Shown here in pieces: positions 17,135-25,342 of a stretch of DNA of 64,000 nucleotides. Position numbers and translations under genes: made by a program. Under the pieces are notes generated by a model. That model was given only the letters and a program-made list of their open reading frames with translations. It ran no database searches and was not told the DNA's origin. Source of the stretch: Mycobacterium sp. IS-1742 (lineage in GTDB: Bacteria; Actinomycetota; Actinomycetes; Mycobacteriales; Mycobacteriaceae); NCBI RefSeq assembly GCF_001500125.1, contig NZ_LQIV01000042.1:186001-250000 (forward strand), given 5' to 3'. Position 1 is the stretch's first letter. Each line of letters starts with the position of its first letter.

Positions 17135-17536
17135 ATGGCTGACGCCCCCCGTACGCTGCGGATCCTGGTCTACAGCGACAATCCGCAGACGCGGGAGGCG
17201 GTGCGGCTGGCGCTCGGTAGGCGGGTCCACCCTGAGCTGCCGGAGCTGGACTACCTCGACGTGGCAACCGCCCCGATGGTGATCAAACAGCTCGATGCGG
17301 GCGGTTTCGACCTGGCCATCCTCGACGGCGAAGCCACCCCCACGGGCGGTATGGGCCTGGCGAAGCAGATCAAGGACGAGATCACCGACGCCCCGCCGAT
17401 CCTGGTGCTGACCGGCCGACCGGACGACGCCTGGCTGGCCACCTGGTCGCGTGCCGAAGCCGCCGTACCGCATCCGATCGACCCCATCCGCCTCGGTGAG
17501 GCGGTCGTGTCGCTGCTGCGGCTCTCCGCGCAGTAG
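17135..17536 (+). CDS. Atypical receiver-domain protein (Rv3143-like)
   Basis: 133 residues, a stand-alone receiver domain with no output domain. Asp64 (AILDGE) sits at the phosphorylation position and Thr93 (VLTG) at the conserved Thr, but the usual second acidic residue is Ser14-Asp15 and the invariant Lys is His113 (VPHP). Phosphorylation switching may therefore be absent. In M. tuberculosis the homologue Rv3143 also lies just upstream of nuoA (Rv3145), so the linkage is conserved. A role in regulating or binding complex I is possible but unproven. Confidence 0.82.
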   Translation: MADAPRTLRILVYSDNPQTREAVRLALGRRVHPELPELDYLDVATAPMVIKQLDAGGFDLAILDGEATPTGGMGLAKQIKDEITDAPPILVLTGRPDDAWLATWSRAEAAVPHPIDPIRLGEAVVSLLRLSAQ

Positions 17537-17655
17537 CCGATCCCCAAACCCACTGTCGCCCTGGGGCGTTCACGCATGCCCGGGCAGGCCGACGGCGCGC
17601 GCCGCACTGGTGAACGGTACTAACCAAAAGGTGTGGCGCAGATCCCAAACACGGC

Positions 17656-17676
17656 TAGGCTGTGGGTTAGCTCACA
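17656..17676 (+). promoter_or_regulatory. nuo promoter -10 and overlapping Crp-like site
   Basis: TAGGCT (17656-17661) is a good mycobacterial -10. Starting on its last base is TGTGG-GTTAGC-TCACA (17661-17676), one base off the Crp consensus TGTGA-N6-TCACA. The site covers the expected transcription start, about 40 bases before nuoA, so bound Crp should repress. This is a sequence match only. Confidence 0.5.
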
Positions 17677-17706
17677 TCGACAGCCCCGAGGGAGCGTTTG
17701 GCCGGT

Positions 17707-18078
17707 ATGGACCTGTACACGCCGATCCTGGTGCTCGGCGCCATCGCGGCGGTGTTCGCGGTGGTGTCGGTGGTGATCGCCGGAGTCGTCGGGCCGACCC
17801 GGTACAACCGGGCGAAGCTGCAGGCCTACGAATGCGGGATCGAACCCCTGCCGGGGGCCGAGCGCACCGCGGTCAACGTCCAGCGGTTCCCGATCAAGTA
17901 CTACCTGACCGCGATGCTGTTCATCGTCTTCGACATCGAGATCGTCTTTCTCTACCCGTGGGCGGTCGCGTTCGACAGCCTCGGTCTGTTCGCCCTGGTG
18001 GAGATGCTGCTGTTCATGCTCACCGTGTTCGTCGCGTACGCCTATGTGTGGCGTCGGGGAGGGCTCAATTGGGACTAG
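17707..18078 (+). CDS. nuoA: NADH-quinone oxidoreductase subunit A
   Basis: 123 residues, three membrane helices. YECGIEP, RFPIKYYLTAMLFIVFDIEIVFLYPWAV and YVWRRGGLNWD are near-identical to other mycobacterial NuoA proteins. NuoA forms part of the membrane arm of proton-pumping complex I next to the quinone cavity. ATG 17707 is chosen because MDLYTPILVL aligns with known N-termini; a TTG at 17698 is an alternative. First of 14 nuo genes; overlaps nuoB. Confidence 0.95.
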   Translation: MDLYTPILVLGAIAAVFAVVSVVIAGVVGPTRYNRAKLQAYECGIEPLPGAERTAVNVQRFPIKYYLTAMLFIVFDIEIVFLYPWAVAFDSLGLFALVEMLLFMLTVFVAYAYVWRRGGLNWD

Positions 18079-18623
18079 AGGAACGCCTGCCGGGCGGCAT
18101 CCTGCTGTCGACGGTCGAGAAGGTCGCGGGGTATGTCCGCAGCGGTTCGCTGTGGCCCGCGACCTTTGGACTTGCCTGCTGCGCGATCGAGATGATGGCC
18201 ACCGCCGGGCCTCGATTCGACATCTCCCGGTTCGGCATGGAGCGCTTCTCGGCGACCCCGCGGCAGGCGGATCTGATGATCGTCGCCGGCCGGGTCAGCC
18301 AGAAGATGGCACCGGTGCTGCGGCAGATCTACGACCAGATGGCCGAACCCAAATGGGTGCTCGCGATGGGGGTGTGCGCATCCTCGGGCGGCATGTTCAA
18401 CAACTACGCCATCGTCCAGGGCGTCGACCACGTCGTCCCGGTGGACATCTATCTGCCCGGCTGCCCGCCGCGGCCGGAGATGCTCCTGCACGCAATCATC
18501 AAGCTGCACGAGAAGATTCAGCAGATGCCGCTGGGCGTCAATCGCGACGAGGCCATCCGGGAAGCCGAACAGGCGGCGCTGGCGGTGCCGTCCACGATCG
18601 AGTTGAAGGGTCTGCTGCGGTGA
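18069..18623 (+). CDS. nuoB: NADH-quinone oxidoreductase subunit B
   Basis: 184 residues from a TTG start at 18069 that gives the conserved GLEERLPGGILLSTVEKVAGYVR opening; no ATG or GTG fits. It overlaps nuoA by 10 bases. The N2 [4Fe-4S] ligands are visible in GLACCAIEMM, GVCASSGG and LPGCPPRPE. NuoB carries the last cluster in the electron chain and hands electrons to menaquinone at the NuoB/NuoD interface. Confidence 0.96.
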   Translation: MGLEERLPGGILLSTVEKVAGYVRSGSLWPATFGLACCAIEMMATAGPRFDISRFGMERFSATPRQADLMIVAGRVSQKMAPVLRQIYDQMAEPKWVLAMGVCASSGGMFNNYAIVQGVDHVVPVDIYLPGCPPRPEMLLHAIIKLHEKIQQMPLGVNRDEAIREAEQAALAVPSTIELKGLLR

Positions 18624-19315
18624 CGGAGGCCGACCACACCACCCCGAACGGTACGGGCGACACCGAGATCATCGGCGTGCGTCGAGGGATGTTCGGCGCC
18701 AGGGATTCTGGTGACACGTCGGGTTATGGCCGGCTGGTCCGGCCGGTCCGGCTGCCCGGCGGTTCACCTCGGCCGTACGGCGGCTACTTCGACGACGTCG
18801 TCGATGCGCTGATCGCGGCACTGGGCCAGGACGACTACGACGCATCGGTCGAACGCGTCGTCGTGTACCGCGACGAATTGACGCTGGACATCACCCGGTC
18901 CGGGCTTCCCGTCGTCGCCAAGGCGCTGCGCGACGACGCGGCCCTGCGGTTCGAACTGTGCCTCGGCGTCAGCGGCGTCCACTACCCCGGGGACGCCGGG
19001 CGCGAACTGCACGCCGTCTACCCGCTGATGTCGATCACCCACAATCGCCGGATCCGATTGGAAGTGGCCGCCCCCGACGAAGATCCGCACATCCCGTCGC
19101 TGTTCGCCGTGTATCCCACCACCGACTGGCACGAGCGGGAGACCTACGACTTCTTCGGCATCATCTTCGACGGCCACCCGTCGCTGACCCGGATCGAGAT
19201 GCCCGACGACTGGGTCGGGCACCCGCAGCGCAAGGACTACCCGCTGGGCGGCATCCCCGTCGAGTACCACGGCGCCCGGATACCACCGCCCGACGAGCGG
19301 AGGGCCTACAACTGA
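18620..19315 (+). CDS. nuoC: NADH-quinone oxidoreductase subunit C
   Basis: 231 residues, GTG start overlapping nuoB by 4 bases. The first 50 residues are a Gly/Asp-rich extension. The core has the 30-kDa subunit signature HERETYDFFGIIFDGHPSLTRIEMPDDWVGHPQRKDYPL. It is a hydrophilic scaffold of the peripheral arm. The stop shares one base with the nuoD start. Confidence 0.95.
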   Translation: MTEADHTTPNGTGDTEIIGVRRGMFGARDSGDTSGYGRLVRPVRLPGGSPRPYGGYFDDVVDALIAALGQDDYDASVERVVVYRDELTLDITRSGLPVVAKALRDDAALRFELCLGVSGVHYPGDAGRELHAVYPLMSITHNRRIRLEVAAPDEDPHIPSLFAVYPTTDWHERETYDFFGIIFDGHPSLTRIEMPDDWVGHPQRKDYPLGGIPVEYHGARIPPPDERRAYN

Positions 19316-20655
19316 TGAACACTCCCCCTGACCCGCCCGCCGCGGGCGGTGACGCGCGCTCGGGCACCGACACCGTGGTGGTCGTCGGCGGTGAGGACTG
19401 GGAACAGGTGGTGGCCGCCGCCGAACAGGCGCAGGCCGGCGAACGCATCGTCGTGAACATGGGGCCGCAGCACCCCTCGACGCACGGGGTGCTCCGGCTG
19501 ATCCTCGAGATCGAGGGCGAGACGATCACCGAGGCCCGTTGCGGCATCGGCTATCTGCACACGGGCATCGAGAAGAACCTGGAGTACCGGAACTGGACCC
19601 AGGGCGTCACCTTCGTCACCCGGATGGACTACCTGTCGCCGTTCTTCAACGAGACCGCGTACTGCCTCGGTGTCGAGAAGCTGCTCGGGGTCACCGACGC
19701 GATCCCGGAACGCTGCAACGTGATCCGGGTGATGTTGATGGAGCTCAACCGCATCTCCTCGCATCTGGTCGCGTTGGCGACCGGCGGTATGGAACTCGGG
19801 GCGATGAGCGCGATGTTCTACGGCTTCCGGGAGCGCGAGGAGATCCTGTCGGTGTTCGAGATGATCACCGGCCTGCGGATGAACCACGCCTACATCCGGC
19901 CCGGCGGGCTGGCCGCCGACCTGCCCGACGGCGCCGTCGCGCGCATCCGCGACCTGCTCGCGCTGTTGCCGGGCCGGCTGCGGGACCTGGAGAACCTGCT
20001 CAACGAGAACTACATCTGGAAGGCCCGCACGCAGGGCATCGGCTACCTCGACCTGGCCGGGTGCATGGCGCTGGGCATCACCGGGCCGGTGCTGCGCTCG
20101 ACCGGGCTGCCGCACGATCTGCGCCGGGCCCAGCCGTACTGCGGTTACGAGAACTACGAATTCGACGTGATCACCGACGACGGGTGCGACGCCTACGGTC
20201 GCTATCTGATCCGGGTGAAGGAGATGCGGGAGTCGCTCAAGATCGTCGAACAGTGTGTGGACCGCCTCGAGCCCGGACCGGTGATGATCGAGGACAAGAA
20301 GCTGGCCTGGCCGGCCGACCTCGAGCTGGGGCCCGACGGTCTCGGGAACTCGCCCGCCCACATCGCCCGCATCATGGGCCAGTCGATGGAAGGGCTGATC
20401 CATCACTTCAAGCTGGTGACCGAAGGCATCCGGGTGCCCGCCGGGCAGGTGTACACGGCGGTGGAATCGCCGCGCGGTGAACTCGGCGTGCACATGGTCT
20501 CTGACGGTGGCACGCGACCCTACCGCGTGCACTACCGCGACCCGTCGTTCACGAATCTGCAAGCGGTGGCCGCGATGTGCGAGGGGGGCATGGTCGCCGA
20601 CGCGATCTCCGCGGTCGCGTCGATCGATCCGGTCATGGGCGGGGTGGACCGCTGA
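19315..20655 (+). CDS. nuoD: NADH-quinone oxidoreductase subunit D
   Basis: 446 residues. After a 45-residue acidic N-terminal extension seen in mycobacteria comes VNMGPQHPSTHGVLRL, whose His residues line the quinone pocket, then RGIGYLHTGIEKNLEYRNWTQ-like sequence and the C-terminal SPRGELGVHMVSDG. The 49-kDa subunit binds quinone together with NuoB. Its stop overlaps the ATG of the mini-ORF repeat at 20655. Confidence 0.96.
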   Translation: MNTPPDPPAAGGDARSGTDTVVVVGGEDWEQVVAAAEQAQAGERIVVNMGPQHPSTHGVLRLILEIEGETITEARCGIGYLHTGIEKNLEYRNWTQGVTFVTRMDYLSPFFNETAYCLGVEKLLGVTDAIPERCNVIRVMLMELNRISSHLVALATGGMELGAMSAMFYGFREREEILSVFEMITGLRMNHAYIRPGGLAADLPDGAVARIRDLLALLPGRLRDLENLLNENYIWKARTQGIGYLDLAGCMALGITGPVLRSTGLPHDLRRAQPYCGYENYEFDVITDDGCDAYGRYLIRVKEMRESLKIVEQCVDRLEPGPVMIEDKKLAWPADLELGPDGLGNSPAHIARIMGQSMEGLIHHFKLVTEGIRVPAGQVYTAVESPRGELGVHMVSDGGTRPYRVHYRDPSFTNLQAVAAMCEGGMVADAISAVASIDPVMGGVDR

Positions 20656-20687
20656 TGAGCGCTTGCGCGAAGAAGAGACGATCATGA
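20655..20687 (+). repeat. Mini-ORF repeat copy bridging nuoD and nuoE
   Basis: ATGAGCGCTTGCGCGAAGAA and 13 more bases read as a 10-codon frame, MSACAKKRRS, then TGA. The ATG overlaps the nuoD stop (TGATG) and the TGA overlaps the nuoE start (ATGA). The same repeat, one base different over its first 22, occurs twice before nuoL. Whether the peptide matters is unknown; as built, it can pass ribosomes from nuoD to nuoE. Confidence 0.7.
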
Positions 20688-21535
20688 GCGTCTTCCTCGA
20701 ACTCGGGCAACGTCCGGAGGAGCCCGGCCCGCCGGTCGGCGGCCCCACCGCCTATCCGGACGACGTCGCGGCCCGCCTGACCGACGACGCCGCGCGCATC
20801 GTCTCGCGGTATCCACAGGCCCGTTCGGCGTTGCTGCCGCTGCTGCACCTGGTGCAGGGCGAGGACGGCTGCCTCACCTCGGCGGGAATCGCGTTCTGCG
20901 CCAACGTACTCGGGTTGACCGCCGCCGAGGTGACGGCGGTGGCCACGTTCTACTCGATGTACCGTCGCACGCCGACCGGCGACTACCTGGTCGGGGTCTG
21001 CACGAACACCCTGTGCGCGATCATGGGCGGCGACGAGATCCTCGACGAGTTGGAGGGGCATCTCGGCGTATCCGCCGGGCAGACGACTGCCGACGGGCGG
21101 GTCACCCTCGAACACATCGAATGCAACGCGGCATGCGACTACGCCCCGGTGGTGATGGTGAACTGGGAGTTCTTCGACAACCAGACGCCCGCGTCGGCCC
21201 GCGATCTCGTCGATTCCCTGCGTGCGGGCACACCGGTCACCCCGACGCGGGGCGCGCCCTTGTGCACGTTCCGGGAGACCGCGCGCACCCTCGCCGGACT
21301 CGGCGACCCGCGGGCGGTCACCAATCCCGGTGGGACGGGCGATGCGACGCTGGCCGGTCTGCGGGTGGCACGTGCGAACGGAATGTCGGCGCCGGATCCT
21401 TCCGACGCCGAAGGCGCGGGCACACAGCCTGATCCGGAGATCACCGAGGCGGCTGACTCCACCAGGGACGAACCCGCACCCGCGCCGGACGCCGCCGTGC
21501 CCCGGCCCGCCCACGGAACAGAACCGCGCTCATGA
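20684..21535 (+). CDS. nuoE: NADH-quinone oxidoreductase subunit E
   Basis: 283 residues, longer than the usual 160-250. The thioredoxin-like [2Fe-2S] domain has its four ligands in VCTNTLC and ECNAAC (cluster N1a), and ends about residue 185 at GAPLCTFRETARTLAGLG. A Pro/Ala/Asp-rich tail of about 90 residues follows and looks disordered. With NuoF and NuoG it makes the NADH-oxidising module. Start ATG 20684 overlaps the stop of the mini-ORF repeat; the end overlaps nuoF. Confidence 0.95.
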   Translation: MSVFLELGQRPEEPGPPVGGPTAYPDDVAARLTDDAARIVSRYPQARSALLPLLHLVQGEDGCLTSAGIAFCANVLGLTAAEVTAVATFYSMYRRTPTGDYLVGVCTNTLCAIMGGDEILDELEGHLGVSAGQTTADGRVTLEHIECNAACDYAPVVMVNWEFFDNQTPASARDLVDSLRAGTPVTPTRGAPLCTFRETARTLAGLGDPRAVTNPGGTGDATLAGLRVARANGMSAPDPSDAEGAGTQPDPEITEAADSTRDEPAPAPDAAVPRPAHGTEPRS

Positions 21536-22848
21536 CGGCGCTCACCCCGGTGCTGAGCCGGTTCTGGGACGAACCCGAACCCTGGACGCTGGAGACCTAC
21601 CGGCGCCACGGTGGGTACCGGGCGCTGGAACAGGCGCTCGGCATGGCGCCCGACGACGTCATCGCCACCGTGAAGAACTCCGGGCTTCGCGGCCGCGGTG
21701 GCGCCGGTTTCCCCACCGGCACCAAGTGGTCCTTCATCCCCCAGGGTGAGGACGGAGCGGCCGCCAAACCCCACTACCTCGTGGTCAACGCCGACGAGTC
21801 GGAACCCGGGACGTGCAAGGACATCCCGCTGCTGTTGACGACGCCACACTTCTTGGTGGAAGGCGCGATCATCGCCTCGTACGCGATTCGCGCCCACCAT
21901 GCGTTCATCTACGTACGCGGTGAGGTGGTGCCGGTGCTGCGCCGGCTGCAGGCCGCCGTCGCCGAAGCCTACGAAGCCGGATACCTGGGCACTGATATCC
22001 GCGGCTCCGGATTCGACCTCGAGCTCGTCGTGCACGCCGGGGCGGGCGCCTACATCTGCGGTGAGGAGACGGCACTGCTGGACTCGCTGGAAGGCCGCCG
22101 CGGTCAGCCCCGGTTACGCCCGCCGTTCCCGGCCGTCGCCGGCCTGTACGCCTCTCCGACGGTGGTCAACAACGTCGAGTCGATCGCGAGCGTGCCGCCC
22201 ATCCTGCTGGGCGGCATCGACTGGTTCCGCTCGATGGGGTCGGAGAAATCGCCCGGCTTCACGCTGTATTCGCTGTCCGGCCACGTCACCCGGCCGGGTC
22301 AGTACGAGGCGCCGTTGGGGATCACGTTGCGCGAGCTGCTCGACTACGCCGGCGGCGTCCGCGCCGGCCACGAACTGAAATTCTGGACGCCCGGGGGATC
22401 CTCGACACCCCTGCTCACCGGCGAGCACCTGGACGTGCCACTGGATTACGAGGGGATGGCCTCGGCCGGGTCGATGCTCGGCACCAAGGCGCTGCAGATC
22501 TTCGACGAGACCACCTGCGTGGTGCGCGCCGTGCGCCGCTGGACGCAGTTCTACGCCCACGAATCCTGCGGCAAGTGCACACCGTGCCGCGAGGGCACCT
22601 ACTGGCTCGCCCAGATCTACGCGCGCCTGGAGAGCGGCGACGCCACCGAGGCCGACGTGGACAAGCTGCTCGACATCTCCGACACCATCCTCGGAAAATC
22701 GTTCTGCGCGTTGGGCGACGGGGCGGCCAGCCCGATCATCTCGTCGATCAAGTATTTCCGCGACGAGTACCTCGCGCACCTCGGGGACGGCTGCCCGTTT
22801 GATCCCCACGCCTCGACGCTGATGGCCGGACAGGAGGTGGGGGTGTGA
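21532..22848 (+). CDS. nuoF: NADH-quinone oxidoreductase subunit F
   Basis: 438 residues. NADH site GLRGRGGAGFPTGTKW (about residue 45), FMN site with GAYICGEETALLDSLEGRRGQPRLRPP (about residue 165-190) and [4Fe-4S] ligands in ESCGKCTPCREG plus a later Cys (FCALGD). NuoF oxidises NADH through FMN. ATGA overlap with nuoE. Unusually for this operon it is separated from the next gene by 100 bases, filled by a large inverted repeat. Confidence 0.96.
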   Translation: MTALTPVLSRFWDEPEPWTLETYRRHGGYRALEQALGMAPDDVIATVKNSGLRGRGGAGFPTGTKWSFIPQGEDGAAAKPHYLVVNADESEPGTCKDIPLLLTTPHFLVEGAIIASYAIRAHHAFIYVRGEVVPVLRRLQAAVAEAYEAGYLGTDIRGSGFDLELVVHAGAGAYICGEETALLDSLEGRRGQPRLRPPFPAVAGLYASPTVVNNVESIASVPPILLGGIDWFRSMGSEKSPGFTLYSLSGHVTRPGQYEAPLGITLRELLDYAGGVRAGHELKFWTPGGSSTPLLTGEHLDVPLDYEGMASAGSMLGTKALQIFDETTCVVRAVRRWTQFYAHESCGKCTPCREGTYWLAQIYARLESGDATEADVDKLLDISDTILGKSFCALGDGAASPIISSIKYFRDEYLAHLGDGCPFDPHASTLMAGQEVGV

Positions 22849-22872
22849 CTTCTCCGCGCGCCACCCCACCGC

Positions 22873-22929
22873 CGAGTGTGCGGTGTCGTCCGCGACGCGC
22901 CGCGCAAGGCGTACGACATCGCACACTCG
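22873..22929 (+). repeat. Large inverted repeat (stem-loop) between nuoF and nuoG
   Basis: Arms 22873-22889 and 22913-22929, 17 bases each, pair at 16 Watson-Crick positions plus one G-U, around a 23-base GC-rich loop. There is no T-run. It takes up most of the only real gap in the operon. Possible roles are mRNA processing or stability boundary, partial terminator, or a dispersed palindromic repeat. Confidence 0.7.
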
Positions 22930-22948
22930 CGGGTAGGAGGTGCCGCCG

Positions 22949-25342
22949 ATGACGCAGACCGCCGACACCGGAACGCCGAGCGCGCCGCCGGTCGAGATGG
23001 TCGAGCTCACCGTCGACGGGGTCACGGTCAGTGTGCCGAAGGGAACGCTGGTGATCCGGGCCGCCGAGCTGATCGGCATCCAGATCCCCCGGTTCTGCGA
23101 CCACCCGCTGCTCGACCCTGTCGGCGCGTGCAGGCAGTGCCTCGTCGAGGTCGAGGGCCAGCGCAAGCCGATGGCGTCGTGCACCACCACGGTGAGCCAG
23201 GACATGGTGGTGCGCACGCAGTTCACCTCCGAGGCGGCCGACAAGGCCCAGCGCGGTGTGATGGAACTGCTGCTGATCAACCATCCGCTCGACTGCCCGG
23301 TGTGCGACAAGGGCGGCGAATGCCCGCTGCAGAACCAGGCGATGTCCAACGGCCGCGCCGAGACGAGGTTCACCGACGTCAAACGCACGTTCCCGAAACC
23401 GATCAACATCAGCTCCCAGGTGCTGCTGGACCGGGAACGCTGCGTGCTGTGCGCACGGTGTACCCGGTTCTCCCAGCAGATCGCCGGTGACCCTTTCATC
23501 GAACTGCTGGAACGCGGTGCGCTGCAACAGGTCGGTATCGCCCCCGGCGAACCGTTCCAGTCGTACTTCTCCGGCAACACCGTCCAGATCTGCCCGGTGG
23601 GCGCGTTGACCGGGACCGCGTACCGGTTCCGCGCGCGGCCGTTCGACCTGGTCTCGACCCCCAGCGTGTGTGAGCACTGCGCCTCGGGCTGCGCGCAGCG
23701 CACTGATCACCGCCGCGGAAAGGTGTTGCGCCGCTTGGCCGGTGACGACCCCCAGGTCAACGAGGAGTGGAACTGCGACAAGGGACGCTGGGCGTTCACC
23801 TACGCAGGAGTCGGCGACCGCATCACCACGCCGCTGGTCCGTGGCGAGGACGGCGCCCTGCGGCCGGCGTCGTGGTCGGAGGCGCTCGCGGTCGCGGCCA
23901 CCGGACTGGCCGCCGCCGGCGGCCGGGCAGGCGTGGTGGTGGGCGGCCGGGCCACGGTCGAAGATGCCTACGCCTATGCGAAATTCGCGCGAATGGTGCT
24001 CGGCACCAACGACGTCGACTTCCGTGTGCGGCCGCACAGCGCCGAGGAGGCCGATTTCCTCACCGCGCACGTGGCGGCCCGGCCGATGCAGGTCACCTAC
24101 GCGGACCTGGAGAACGCTCCCGCGGTCCTGCTGGCCGGGTTCGAACCCGAGGACGAGTCCCCGATCGTGTTCCTGCGGCTGCGCAAGGCCGTCCGCAAAC
24201 ACGGACTGCAGGTGCTCTCGGTCGCGCCGTTCGCGGGCCGCGGACTGACCAAACTGTCCGGCCGACTCGTCGCCGCCGTTCCCGGCAGCGAACCCGCCGC
24301 GCTCGACGGGCTGACCGACGAGCCGCTGCTGCGACTGCCGGGCGCGGTCATCCTCGTCGGTGAACGCCTGGCCACCGCACCCGGTGCGTTGACGGCGGCC
24401 GCGCGGCGGGCCGCCGCGACCGGCGCCCGCCTGGCGTGGATCCCGCGGCGCGCCGGTGAGCGCGGCGCCGTCGAGGCCGGCGCGCTGCCGACCCTGCTGC
24501 CCGGCGGCCGTCCGGTCACCGACGGCGCCGCCCGCGCCGGACTGGCGGCCGCCTGGCATGTCGATGACCTGCCGGGCACCCCGGGCCGTGACACCGGCGC
24601 GATGCTCGAGGCCGCACGCTCCGGCGCGCTGGGCGCGCTGGTCTGCGGCGCCGTCGACGTGACCGATCTGCCGGATCCGGACGCCGCCCTTGCCGCGCTG
24701 GCGGCCGTACCGTTCGTGGTGAGCCTCGAACTGCGCGACAGCGATGTCACACGGGTCGCCGACGTGGTCTTCCCGGTGGCGCCGGTGGCCGAGAAGGCCG
24801 GGGCGTTCCTCGACTGGGAGGGCCGCCTGCGCCCGTTCGGTCCGGCGTTGCGCAGCAACGCCATTCCCGACCTGCGGGTGCTCAACTTCCTGGCCGACGA
24901 GATGGGCGTGCACCTCGGCCTGCCGGATGCGCAGACCGCCGGAGAAGAACTCGCCCGGCTGGGCTGGTGGGACGGTCCGCGGCCCCCGTGCGAACACGAG
25001 GCGGCGGTGCCCCCGCAGATCGGGCCCGGGCAGGCGGTGCTGGCGGGATGGCGGCTGCTGCTCGACCTCGGGCGGATGCAGGACGGGGAACCGTATCTGG
25101 CGGGCACCGCGCCGCCCGCTGTCGTCCGGCTGTCCGCACCCACCGCGCGGGCCCTCGGCGCGGCGCCAGGAGAGCCGGTGACCGTCGGCACCGACCGCGG
25201 ACGGATCACGCTTCCGCTCACCGTCACCGACATGCCCGACGGCGTCGTCTGGCTGCCGCTGAACTCCCCCGGCTCGCAGGTGCACCGCCAACTCGGGGTG
25301 AGCACCGGCGCCGTCGTCTCGATCGGGCGGGCCGCCCCGTGA
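22949..25342 (+). CDS. nuoG: NADH-quinone oxidoreductase subunit G
   Basis: 797 residues from ATG 22949, with a strong TAGGAGG site 8 bases ahead; a GTG at 22940 lies inside that site. N-terminal [2Fe-2S] ligands are in FCDH, ACRQC and ASC; the His/Cys3 cluster is in HPLDCPVCDKGGEC; [4Fe-4S] ligands are in CVLCARC with CPVGAL; a further CEHCASGC set precedes the molybdopterin-like domain. NuoG relays electrons from NuoF. Independent ribosome site fits the break in translational coupling after nuoF. Confidence 0.96.
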   Translation: MTQTADTGTPSAPPVEMVELTVDGVTVSVPKGTLVIRAAELIGIQIPRFCDHPLLDPVGACRQCLVEVEGQRKPMASCTTTVSQDMVVRTQFTSEAADKAQRGVMELLLINHPLDCPVCDKGGECPLQNQAMSNGRAETRFTDVKRTFPKPINISSQVLLDRERCVLCARCTRFSQQIAGDPFIELLERGALQQVGIAPGEPFQSYFSGNTVQICPVGALTGTAYRFRARPFDLVSTPSVCEHCASGCAQRTDHRRGKVLRRLAGDDPQVNEEWNCDKGRWAFTYAGVGDRITTPLVRGEDGALRPASWSEALAVAATGLAAAGGRAGVVVGGRATVEDAYAYAKFARMVLGTNDVDFRVRPHSAEEADFLTAHVAARPMQVTYADLENAPAVLLAGFEPEDESPIVFLRLRKAVRKHGLQVLSVAPFAGRGLTKLSGRLVAAVPGSEPAALDGLTDEPLLRLPGAVILVGERLATAPGALTAAARRAAATGARLAWIPRRAGERGAVEAGALPTLLPGGRPVTDGAARAGLAAAWHVDDLPGTPGRDTGAMLEAARSGALGALVCGAVDVTDLPDPDAALAALAAVPFVVSLELRDSDVTRVADVVFPVAPVAEKAGAFLDWEGRLRPFGPALRSNAIPDLRVLNFLADEMGVHLGLPDAQTAGEELARLGWWDGPRPPCEHEAAVPPQIGPGQAVLAGWRLLLDLGRMQDGEPYLAGTAPPAVVRLSAPTARALGAAPGEPVTVGTDRGRITLPLTVTDMPDGVVWLPLNSPGSQVHRQLGVSTGAVVSIGRAAP

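Noticed and set aside
22748..25291. 847-codon minus-strand frame opposite nuoG
   Set aside because: Low-complexity Arg/Gly/Asp-rich translation, antisense to a fully recognised gene.
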